Below, one piece after another: positions 32,173 to 42,733 of a DNA stretch of 64,000 nt. Numbering within the stretch: position 1 is the stretch's first letter; every line of letters begins with the position of its first letter. Position numbers and translations under genes: made by a program. The stretch is from Lepraria neglecta (taxonomy: Eukaryota > Ascomycota > Lecanoromycetes > Lecanorales > Stereocaulaceae), in assembly GCA_033220425.1 (NCBI GenBank), contig CM065652.1, positions 1,240,001 to 1,304,000 of the forward strand, given 5' to 3'. The notes beneath the pieces were generated by a model. It searched no databases. It saw only the letters and a list, made by a program, of their open reading frames with translations, and was not told the origin of the DNA.

Positions 32173-32800
32173 GATGACGCGTTGTGATATGAGGTGGTTG
32201 TCTTTGTTTGGGAAGCGTCGGTGAAAGAGTGGTTCGCTTTTACTGGTACTTATGGGAGGGGTGAGTACTCTCTACAGGGTAGCTATAGTTGTAGGCTCCA
32301 ATTGACGAGGCAGCACATCGTTACTTGAGCTCATGTATTGACCAGATAAGGACGTTGCGCGATATTCCCCACAATCATGTCATGTCTACACCTCGTGTAC
32401 CATCGGCGTTGCGCCGTTGTTGCCGATCACTTTAGCGCGTCATATAGCCCTAAGCCAAGCCTGGCAGACCTATCAAGCAACGTAGATTGCTCCGGCTGCA
32501 GATTTACGAAAATAACGACAGATGAGCGTCGGGAGAATGCAGATTCGAGACTCGATGGTCGGAACCGGGGAAGCGCATTGGATGGTCTCCCCAACTTGTT
32601 AAGTCAAAGTGTTATCAGATAATAGACATTGCTTTACTTTAGCTCCTAGTATAATAAACCTGTTTAACCAAACGCGTAGTAGGTATCATCCAGCAAACTC
32701 GAATAGTCTAAAACCTTAGCATAATGCCCAAGAATAGCAAGATTGGAACTCCATCCAAATGCACGCAGCCAGGGAGATAACCAGTATCTTTCTGACCGCT
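32173..32800. other. Spacer between SDS23 and the Ras-like gene
   Basis: About 630 bp: the SDS23 upstream region and the 3' flank of the Ras-like gene. No coding signal supported. Confidence 0.45.
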
Positions 32801-33819
32801 TCACCAACATTTGAACCTCGCCCAGAACTCTCCTCGTTTCGTCTTCTTAGCTCCGGGCCTCTTGGGGAAGTCTGTCATATCTCCTCCTTTATCACCTAAT
32901 GGAGTCAATGGCTGCGTTCGTGAGGCAGAGTGTCCGTAGTTAAAGAGACCATTGGCTTTCTGCGGCGTTCCCATTGCGGTACCGTTGGCGTGAGCACGAC
33001 GGGCAGCAACGACGCGGCGAACAATTACTAGAAAGCAAGTGTAAGTAAGCACGTCCAAAGAAACGAATGGCAACACGCCCTCAGCGAAAGCCCAGCCTGT
33101 TCCTCCCACTTGGAAAACCAGCATAGGGGAAAGACTCACAAGCAAAAGTCTCCTCAATATTAACCATCTCCCTCGCACTCGTCTCCATAAACCCACAACC
33201 CCTACTTCTCGCATACTCCAGTCCCTGCCGACTACTAACAACCCTCCCCTCCTTCAAATCGCACTTATTCCCCGCCACGATCTTCACCGGCTGCACAGCG
33301 CCCGCATCTTGGCGCGTATCGCATTCTATATCTATCATCTGCATGAAGTGGTCGAGCGTGCTGAGGGAAGAGGCGGTCGTGATGTCGTAGACGAGGAGGA
33401 AGGCGTCCGACTTGAGGTTCGAGGCAGCCCAGAGACCGCGGTATTCTTCTTGGCCGGCTGTGTCGGTTAGGGAGAGGAAGTAGGATTGGCCGTCTATTGT
33501 GCGGGTTGTTGAGTAGGAGTCCTCTGCGGGGAAGGGTCAGTGGGGTTCAGTGGGGAGCCGTGGGGTGTGGTAGTACCTATTGTGGGGTCATATCTGTGAG
33601 GAGTACATGGTTAGCCTTGTGTTTGGTCAATTGAGGAGGGTCAATGGCTTACTCGTGTGTCCATTGACTCCGTACAAGCCGTAATGTTATAGATGATTTG
33701 CCTGTTCGGTAGCCATTGAGTCAGTGCCATTCTTGCAATTGTACTCTTCTGAGAAAGAGGAGCATACCGCAACCACCATCTCCACACACTGTTATCGATA
33801 TCCGATTATCGTCGTCCAT
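32801..33819 (-). CDS. Ras-family small GTPase with extended C-terminus
   Basis: Five exons: 33819..33768, 33701..33653, 33593..33577 (17 nt), 33523..33140 and 33027..32801. They give 242 residues. Splicing assembles every GTPase motif: P-loop GDGGCGKSS (about residues 13-21), effector/switch I YDPTIEDSY, switch II DTAGQEEY, NKCD and ETSAR. The catalytic Gln is present. This is a Ras-type rather than Rho/Rab protein; which Ras subfamily is not certain. The C-terminal extension (about 65 residues past the G domain) is basic and ends FWARFKCW, so a standard CAAX box is missing: the only terminal Cys is followed by one residue. Membrane attachment may differ from classical Ras. The start ATG gives MDDDNRISITVCGDGG. 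Confidence 0.9.
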
Positions 33820-34963
33820 TGGGGGCTACACTCGCACGTTGGGAGCGTGATGAACGCGTCGGTGGCTTTGGAATACGATCTGCCGCCCACTTTTGGCCAA
33901 ATCTCCGCAAGGCTCTCGCTCGATCCTCTAGAGTCAATTGAGTGACACAAGGCGTCAATTGACCAATTGGGAAAGCCGCTCCGTTCTGGGAACTGACGGT
34001 TCGTAGGGTCTGTTGGTGGGGAGGTGAAAAGTGAAGCGGACGTGGTTAATTGAGATGAGCAGTCAAGAAAATCTGTTGATAAGACAGATTAAAGAACGGA
34101 CCTTCCCCCCAATTGCTCCCCCTGGCATCTCTGCTGATCCTCCAACAACTTATACGAGTAGGTCACATTGGTACTCGCAAACTCAATAGCCTGACCCAAA
34201 CATTCGCACAAGATGTGCACAGGACACCCCTGTTAAAACCCCCCGGCATTCAAAAATAATTTCGCCCTTGGATTTTGGGGAGCTCTGGTGTGTCTCGTCT
34301 CTGTGGAAGTCTATCATCTAGTGTGTCCCGCTAGGCGGTTCCAGGCAATTTGAGAGTTCGACAGCGCACGGATGGGGAAAAGATTGGCCATATTCAGGAG
34401 AACCCGACGGTCCGGGAGGTTTGCCTGCAGTAGCACAGTGGTAGCTGCAAGGGGGAAGATCTTTCTTTGTTTGGTATTTGGTGGAGGGGGGGATTGGGCA
34501 GCATTTTTTGTTGAGTGCATTTTTTTAGTGTTTGTTAACACCCAGGGATGGGCAAGGGATTGGGACGCGGCAGGTTGAGGGTCTGCGATATCTACGGAGC
34601 ACTGTGCAGAGAATGGTTGATGGGTCAATTTATTTGATTTGCTATTACGCAACAGAGATGAGCAAGTATGATAAAGATATCTACGGAGCACGAAGGCTCA
34701 AACTACCTGACTCCGTACAAACACCAAACGAGCCAAGCGCCTTGCGGATACCGCTTCAGGTAGCCGTCATGAAGTTAAGCAACATGCTGCCACCGATCGA
34801 ATAGATATGTCTGACCAGAAGCCGAAAGATAAACCACACCTCAACACCATAGAAAGTATGATAGCTTCATCATTAGTAATATCAATGCTCGCATGTGCAG
34901 AAGAAAAGACCGAATATACTTATTGGCGTCCCGCAAATGATGCATCTTCCTCGCCGCTAAGAA
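33820..34963. other. Spacer without a supported gene
   Basis: About 1.1 kb between the Ras-like promoter and the 3' end of WC-1. ORFs here (for example 34314-34691 minus) show no family. No RNA gene seen. Confidence 0.45.
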
Positions 34964-37900
34964 TCATATGTATCGGGCTAATATATTGTCTCCTGGCTCG
35001 ATACCTTCCTCAATCTTGGCTGGTATGCCACCTCCGTATCCTTGCGAGGCGATGGCTTCCATTCGGGCCATCTTCGCATTGTGCGAGTCAGCATTTAGGC
35101 TTTGAGGTGACCTCTGTTGTTGCATTGGTACTGACTTTGGGTCTGCAGCTTGATCGGCGCCTGTGGCTGAGTTGAGTGAGTTGGAGCGCGCTGGCGAGGC
35201 GGATTCTTTGTCGCTCTTTTGGGACGAGGTTCGCGGAGTAACTCGGCCATTCTGAAAACACCATTTTGTCAATGATTGGGAATATGAACGCATGTGAGAC
35301 GTTAAGTCTTACCTCTTTGGCCCATCTAAGTCCACAGCTGTTACACAGGTCGCGATTACCACTGGGCCCTCGTCTCCATTCAGGAGTGACCCGAGTATGG
35401 CAGTTAGCACAATCCTTCTGCATATGACCTGCTCCATTCCGCCTCTTCCGTTTCTTCTTGCTGGATAGTAGACCCTGCAGTTCTTCTGCAAGCAATCTGT
35501 TCCGCTTTTCCATTTGACGCAATTCAAATTGCCAGCTCGTACTCCGCGTAGTCTTGAGCTCATCAAAAACGTTCTCTTCTGAAGCAAGAGCTTCATGCTG
35601 ATTGCCAATGACGAGACCGCTGCCACCAGCCTGAGTCGTGACTCTGTCACCATTCGTGCCTCCAGGATTTGATTGGGGCGTTTGGTGGCCACCGGACGCG
35701 CCAGCAGCAGATGATGTTGGACTCGTTGCCTTTTGTTCGGCCTTGGGTGATACATTGGCTGGTTGCCTGTTGATAGATCGTGGCAATTTCAACAGCCGTG
35801 TTTGTGCAACCAAGAAAGTAGGTTTCTGTCCTTCGCATGCGTCCCCTGGGTAGATCGTGGTTCGAGCTTGCAGTGTCTGCCCGCGCTTGTTCTGCACGTC
35901 ATGTTTAAAGGTTGCGCGGACACCAGTGCGTGCAAGCTCAAGCGTCCTACCAAATTCAAGCTTCGACTCTGCTCGCATCAACGCCTGAGCACTCGTACCC
36001 ACCAGGTCCTCAGGTTGGCGGTCGAGAAGGCTGCGAACGTTCGACGAGACAAAAAGAAACATGCCGGACGTGGACATCTTGGTCCACAGCTCGCTCTCGC
36101 CGAATCCACCAACGGCCACGATGTCATTTCTTGCTAATGCATAGATGGGTCGTTCTCGCCCAACCATGATGATACATTTTCTGCCTTTACCTTGCTCGAG
36201 ATGCAGTGATCCATGGCTCTCAAACCAGGTATATCCACTGTGCTTCCGTCGTATTCTGAAGACAACATTAACCGCAGCTCCAGTCGAAGTATCTTTGAGC
36301 TCCCTCGTCACGGGCACGATATCACTCGGATGACAAACAGAGGACAGTGCTGTGCCGACGAGCTCGCTAGGATCGTACTCAAGGACTTTGCGACTAGACG
36401 GAGACAGGTAGAGAAAGAGTCCCTTCAGCGAGAGGACGTGCACGACATCGTCGGTGTTCTCAAGCAGAACCTTATCCCAAATTCGTTTGGAGAGTTCCGA
36501 TTCGCCTGATCCTATCGTACTGAGGACTGTAGAGACATCATCCCGAGCGACAGTTTGACCGAGTTCCGAATCTCGGTGACTGTGATTCTCTGGTATTACA
36601 TAACGTGGCAACAGGCCGCGCTGGTAATTGATGCTGTACGACCCATCTGCAGTAAGATTAGTGCCTATGTTCTTTGAAATACGAGAGGGGTAATACCTGG
36701 ATTCTTGTTAGTTATAGATGTTGGCTGCTCTACAAGATCAACCTGAAATCCGACATAGTATTTGACTTCGTCAGTGTCCCATGTTATGGGTATCATCGTG
36801 AGCAAATTCATGAAGGGCTGTCCTCCTTTCCGGTAATTGATGAGACTTATCTGCGTCTCTTGACGCTGATTGATCATGTTCTTGATTCGCAGCACAGACT
36901 GATCGTCGACATATTTCCGCTTTACGCCGGCTTGAATCTTGCCATCGGGCGCTTGGAGAAAGCGACAATTCCTACCTAAGATCTCATGCTTCGTATAAGC
37001 AGTTAGACGCTCGAAAACATCTGAACAGTACACTATGGGTATATCGTGCTGGGTGACGTCGCAGACCACAAAAGCGCATGACATGTCGACGGCTCCGATA
37101 TTGATTTGTGGCTTTGGCCGGGCCGCGACTCGCATAAGGACTCCAAGCATATCGAATCCGCTTGACGAGTAAGCATTGCGATATTGCGGTATGACTTGCT
37201 GGGCGGTGTTGTTCTGCCCTTGAATTGGTTGTCCCTCCGGATTCGTAGAGATATCGAGATTTGCAGTGGGTTTCGGCCTCGAAGGTGGCTCAAAATCGGG
37301 CAAGCCATGACGAGGCAGTTGACCAGCAGAACTTGTGTTTGGCATCGATATAGGTGGTTGTGTGAGATTGACTTGTAGATTCTGCATCTGATCTGACATG
37401 TGCATATTCGGCATCTTTTCCATTAGATCTTGTGCACCAAGGCTGCCGCCGCCCGGATCATGCATTTGCCCGGGTATCGAACTCGACATGTTGTGTTGCA
37501 GAGGTGAGCTCGTCAGGCCGGTCGCGTAGTTGTTATGCCCGAAGGTATTTCTTGGAGTCATACCGCCATTGTCACTATTGTCCAAGTTTTGTGAGGAGTA
37601 GTCCATTCCCATCAATAGATTGTTCGGTATGTAGTTACCAGGCATGTCGAAGCCGAGGGAGTCGGAAGAGTTGAGGGGTTGGCCATAGGGTGAGGATGAC
37701 GAGATTGGAGTATAGCTCTGTCCCATACTCGAAAAATTTGTATTTAGTGCCAAGTTCTCGTTGGAGACTTGACGTCTCGCTCTTTGGCTGTCGAGTCTCC
37801 GTTGGGCGATGTTTCCGGGACGCTGTATGCCGTTGTTGGGTGGTACTGGGGACGGATCGAATTGGAATCCCTCGAGGTCCCTGTTGCTTTGCGAGCCAAA

Positions 37901-38203
37901 CTCCAACATCGATGATCTTCTAGAATCCTGATCTTGTATCGCCCTGTTGGCGCTGGTGTATGAGTGCGAGTGATGGAAGCTCCTTCTCCGATTGAGTTCT
38001 TGTTGCATCTCTTTATTGTTTTGAATGATGATATCGTCTAAGGTCTGACCTCCGTCCATCATGCCAGAAGAGTCCATGCCATTCGAGTTTAGGATTCCCA
38101 TCATCGCATCATGATTGTGCATCTCTGTCAACCTTTGTAGTTCCTCCGAAGAGTATTGTCTCTCATAATAATCGTTCATGTTGCCGACATTGGTTTGATC
38201 CAT
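34964..38203 (-). CDS. wc-1: White collar 1, blue-light photoreceptor and GATA-type transcription factor
   Basis: Exons 38203..36697, 36646..35313 and 35251..34964 join in phase to 1042 residues. WC-1 with WC-2 forms the white collar complex, which senses blue light through FAD and drives light-induced genes and clock gene frq. The N-terminal 340 residues are Asn/Ser/Gln-rich and disordered, with no long poly-Gln run. The LOV domain (about 355-495) holds [13 protein letters not shown], whose Cys (about residue 413) forms the flavin adduct, plus the fungal insertion loop. A PAS domain follows ([38 protein letters not shown]), then a third PAS ([20 protein letters not shown]). A basic KKKRKRRN lies just before a CX2C-X18-CX2C GATA finger ([20 protein letters not shown], then CNSCG). 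The last exon is a Ser/Gln-rich tail. Nuclear. Confidence 0.96.
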
Positions 38204-39595
38204 CGCGGCTCCTCCCTGCAGGAGAGGTATCCAGCTGCGCCTGATACGGTATCCTCAGACTTTGGATTGCCTGAGATATGAAGCCTGTTGACATCTTATG
38301 TTGCCGTCGCCAAAGTAGGTGTCAGAGAGTTGGTCTCGACCTCGTGAGAGCCTTCTGGAGGGTGGTAGAGACAGATGGTGGAGATGACAGCTGTTGGGCA
38401 GGGTCGAGATGCCGAGATATTTGCAAGGGCAGTAAGCGCGGTCACATGGAGAATGGATTGCCTAAGATATGAGTCGTAAGTTATATGCGAGACCGTTGCG
38501 TGATGCAGTGAATGGGTTCCTGGTATGCGACTGATACAGCGGGCAGGGGGCGTGAATGGATTTAGCCACCAATTGTTGCGGGGGAAGCCCAGGACAGAGC
38601 CTCCATTATGCGTCTTCAGGGTATAGACGGAAGACAGTTGGGAGTTAGGGATTGGATTGGATTGAAGGGAGGTGATTGTTATGCCAGCGAGTGAGGATTG
38701 AGGAAGTTAGGGATGCCTATTCGCGTAGGGCGGGCGCATTGTCAGTTTGAACTTAAGCGGCCGTATATGTGACTGTGAGGTCTAGGTTGCCTACTAAAAA
38801 AATTGGCGTTCAAGCCGAAAAAGCTTGGCATCCCCACAACACCTGAATCAATGATCAGCATCCGTCTTCCACCCGGCCTTCTGCCAGTCAACCCAGATTT
38901 GGCTCAATCAACCGTGTGAGATCCATACGTCCCAGACTAGTGTCACAACAATTTGCTAGGAGAATGGCATTCGATACTCGGAACTACCAATTCTGTACAT
39001 GAGCCTTTTCACCTGTCAATCTAAACGCATTTTGGCCAAGGACGAATGAGGAGACCTGGTTACGAACGGTATTTTGACCAATTTCAGCATGAGAATCATG
39101 TCCTGAGATCTCACAGCGATCGACCCTCAGCCTAGTGATCCGTCAGTCAAGCTCATCGGCCCTAGTCTTGGAGGTGAGCCGGAAATACCCTACGGGCAAT
39201 AGACAGGACCTTCATCTAGCGAATCATGAAGCTTGAAACTAGTCCTCCCTATGGATTTCAAACTTTGAAAGTGTGCCTCCCAATTGTCCTGCCATTGCCA
39301 GTACGGACGTCTACAACTCATGAGTCGAGTTCGATGGCGTTGTTCGTCCATTGAATCTACGCTATCGGCCGCTTTTCTTACGCCTTAAGGTACGATGTAG
39401 ACTTGCTCACCATATTCCTGACTCACTTGACTTGGTAAGGCATGATAAGGAGAAAGAGGCCGCGCGAGTCTGTTCAGCTTTGGTGAACCCACAGGTCAAT
39501 AGAGACGGAACTTTCCGGAGTTAAATTCATAGTTTGCGGAACCGTGAGGCGTTCATGGCTAAACTCTAATTTCGTATGCCACGCGTTTGTATTGA
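38204..39595. other. WC-1 upstream region
   Basis: About 1.4 kb upstream of WC-1, with no ORF that has a recognisable domain. It probably holds the promoter and a long 5' untranslated region. The left end abuts the 3' end of the PRISE-type pseudogene. Confidence 0.45.
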
Positions 39596-41500
39596 TCACA
39601 GAGGTGAACAAACACTGTCGAAGGCCTTGTACCAAGATGAAGGCGGATCGATCTCCTCAGAAAACCCTACTGACCCTGCCTTCTCCAAGCTCAGCTGACG
39701 GTCAAAAGTCAGATAGTACCCGTACGTATCCAACGCTGTTAATGGTGCACCAACTATTTAATAAATAGTTGGTTTAACCGGTTGGTTTGCCTTTTTTTGC
39801 TTAGTAGTTGGTGCAGTTTAACAGTTCAACTGTTTAATTTAAACCGGTTCAATGTTTGAACTAACTGCTTATAAACTAGTTGGTTTGGCAGTTAAACGGT
39901 GCAATATGGGGGAAATTCTGCCTAATACGGTTAGCGTACTGTCTATATAGGCTTAGCGTCAGGGGCTTCTTGGTGGTGTAATCTCATTAAGGAGTTCTAA
40001 AATTTTCTGGAAACTTTATTTTGTATTGCCGCTGTCGTACACGTCGTCGGCGATGTTGAAAACTTTTCATGTTCAAGCCTCGGTGTAATTCCTGCATAAT
40101 TAGAGCGAGGTCTCACCAAAATTTGGTATAAACTTGCTTCAATTCCGCACTTATGCCATCAAACTGTTTAACCAACTGGTTCACTAATAGTTTTTTTAGT
40201 GTAAACCGTTTAACTTTGAAACTGCACTGTGAACTGTTAATAAACAGTTCGTAGTGCAGTTTGCCTTTTAAACTGCACGGTTTGCACCATTAACAGCGTT
40301 GTACGTATCTAGGAACTCAGACTTGAACACTTGGACGCTCTTGCTGCAGTGATCTGCCAAAATATGCTGGTGCTTCTTGATACATTCTCCTGTTTTGAGC
40401 ACGTGGTCGTCACCTGGACCAACACCTTCAAGGTCCAAAGTGCTTTGCAACAGCCGGCCATCGCTCGCTCAAACAAGAAGCTTTGCTTATGTCAGCAAAA
40501 TTAAACAGTTATCCACCGCCGGCCTTCTCCGGATGCAAAGCTGCCCAGATAGGAGAATTTTGCGATGATGTCCGAGGAAGCTTCATTGTACAAGGATGCC
40601 CACGCACCCTTCGTGCCCGGGAACGGAACCTTGGCACCTTCGCCCTCGATAAGAGCATACAAGGAGAGATAGGTGGCCCAACGTGCTGTGAGATTGAACG
40701 CGCTGCCATTGGGTACAAATCCGATCTGAAGTGAAATCGTTGTTAGTACGAGGCCGAGAACTTGTTGCGGAGTTTTGAGCATACTATCGCATCTGGTCTA
40801 ACCTGACACCACGTCCAATTCCTGCCTTTGCTCTACATTTTAAGGACGTTTTCAAACGCGTAGTAGTGGATCTTGCTGGCCTCAGATTCTGGTAGTGGTC
40901 CCATGAATTCCTTGAATAGAGCAGTGAATACTCTCCCGGGGATATGAATTCCGTATCCCTGGGCATGATCAGTATCCTAACGAGACCCAGGTCTTTGGGT
41001 TGTGGGACAGTCAATGTCTACCATGGTTCCGGTTGGGAAAGCAACAAATTTCAAATCCGGCGCAAGGACATTCAAGGCTCTAATTGCACGCACAAGCATC
41101 CCACGATTCGTGTTGACCTCAGTATCCGCATCATCGACCTTTTTGTAGGCTGGTCATCGCCAAATCCCGTTAGCCGACGCATATCGAATTTGTCGACACT
41201 CACTAGCTTACCGAAGTAGAAAGCATGGGTGACTTTGGCAATATCTTCAACCTTTCCCTTCAATAAAGCTGTAAATTCTTCAATCGATCCCTCGGTAAGG
41301 TTCACATTGGATACGACTTCGAGCTTCGATCGCGAGGATGAGGGGCTTGGCCAAAATGAATCAGCAACGCTGAGCGGTCTGTTGACCAACACCGTTACTT
41401 TGGTAAATGTCCCTTCAGCAGGATAATTATCGAGAAGCTGGTCGATGACACCCTAGCCAGCGAGACCGGAGGCGCCAAATACCAGTGCGTGGGTGCCCAT
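39596..41500 (-). pseudogene. PRISE-type NAD(P)H reductase pseudogene, split by a hAT MITE
   Basis: From ATG at 41500 the reading is MGTHALVFGASGLAG (GxxGxxG Rossmann motif), then an in-frame TAG, then GVIDQLLDNYP. Spliceable segments follow: FYFGKL/VDDADTEVNTNRGML, LNVLAPDLKFVAFPTGTM, GYGIHIPGRVFTALFKEF, a second TAG just before SKGRNWTWCQVRPDAI, and VPNGSAFNLTARWATYLSLY. A frameshift near 40558 and a TAA near 40527 come next. The C-terminus reads EFLDTY, is interrupted by the 571-bp element at 39731-40301, and resumes as GYYLTFDRQLSLEKAGSVGF and WYKAFDSVCSPL with TGA at 39596-39598. The family (progesterone 5-beta-reductase/iridoid synthase-like short-chain reductases) reduces enones in plants; fungal roles are mostly unknown. 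Three stops, a shift and an insertion make it non-functional. Confidence 0.85.
39731..40301. mobile_element. Nonautonomous hAT-type element (MITE), 571 bp
   Basis: Perfect 19-bp terminal inverted repeats (CAACGCTGTTAATGGTGCA at 39731-39749 and its complement at 40283-40301) are flanked by a perfect 8-bp direct duplication TACGTATC (39723-39730 and 40302-40309). An 8-bp duplication with CA...TG ends is typical of the hAT superfamily. The inside has no coding capacity. It is rich in short, subterminal AACTGTTTAA- and AACCGGTT-like motifs in both orientations, as in hAT binding regions. The target is the 3' part of the PRISE-type pseudogene. Confidence 0.9.
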
Positions 41501-42733
41501 GGTGTTTTTGGAAGGGCAATGAAATCTTTCAACAGAATAGAAACGTCCACGAGGATTTATTGCTTGCAGAAACATGTTTGGAAACAATAGAATATGTTGA
41601 GGTAGAAGCTAGTATTACATTGCTTTGGTCTGCACGATTCTAGCACGGCATGAAGGGTTCCGATGATTCACATATCAGTACGGAGTACATACCTTAATCC
41701 CGTCAGTAGCGGTGGGAGACAATCAATCTTTTTGATTTTCGAGAAGTCACATAAAGACCATTATGCAAATGACGCCAACCTTAACTCCGGATTCTCAGGG
41801 AGCGTACAGCCATCGCCGATGAGAGCCTCTCTACCAGGGTTCACCAAACCTGTCGAAGCAGTTGATGTCAACATGGCCAGCTCAAACGGCCTATTTGGAA
41901 GTCTCGTTTTACAAGTATATGTACAAAGTGCACAGTGGTGCATGGCTATCGAAGATATATCGGTCATGACAAGGTTCCTAGAAATCCGTTGTAGCTAGAA
42001 ATCTCTCAAATACGGTTGTGACTCATGTAGCACGGTCTTATCCATAGACGGCTCGTTCATGATGCATCTTGCGCTCCGGACTTGCTGACTCGAAAGAGTG
42101 GCTCGTGAAAGGTACTTGTACGATTTAGGTTAAGGCAAACGGCCAGGCCTTCTTGGCGGGCGCAAACAATGAGGCTGATCACCATCAACAGCGGAATGTG
42201 CTGGATTTGATCGACCACAAGCAAGACCGCACTTAAGAGCATTAGCATCTCATTGCCCTAGAGCTCGTTGTGTCCATCTGAACAGCCGAAGCCTTCGGCT
42301 GTAGCAGGTTCAAGGCCTTTCTTTGATGATGAGCTTGGAGATGTAGGTTTTACCCGCCCAACTTCCAAGTGCAATATTTTACTTGCGATATTGGAATCCA
42401 ATGGACTAGAGCTGACCGCATTTGTAGCATATGAATGCCATTTGGGCTTGAGGCTACTGCCATTTTGATTAGGTGGCCAGTCCTAGGACGCTCCCTTTAT
42501 CTCACCCCGCGCCGTCCTCTACACAGTCAGGGTTACGAATTGGGGCTTTCGACGTTTTGGGTAGAAAGAGTAGGACATACAGGGTGGCGACTTTTGTCCT
42601 TGAGGAAGCAATATAAGATTTTCTCTCCTGCCCTCCATGGACTACCTCTGGCTACACCGAGCAACGCGCCTGGTCCTCAACCGTCTATGAGTCGAGTCGT
42701 CGTGAATCCACGTCCTAAGCCAAGAATTGGAGA
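41501..42733. other. Spacer upstream of BCK1
   Basis: About 1.2 kb between the PRISE-type pseudogene (its upstream side) and BCK1. No ORF with a recognisable domain. It should contain the BCK1 promoter and 5' untranslated region. Confidence 0.45.

Noticed and set aside
34314-34691. Minus-strand ORF of 125 residues near the WC-1 3' end
   Set aside because: No recognisable family; overlapping plus-strand ORFs are of equal quality.
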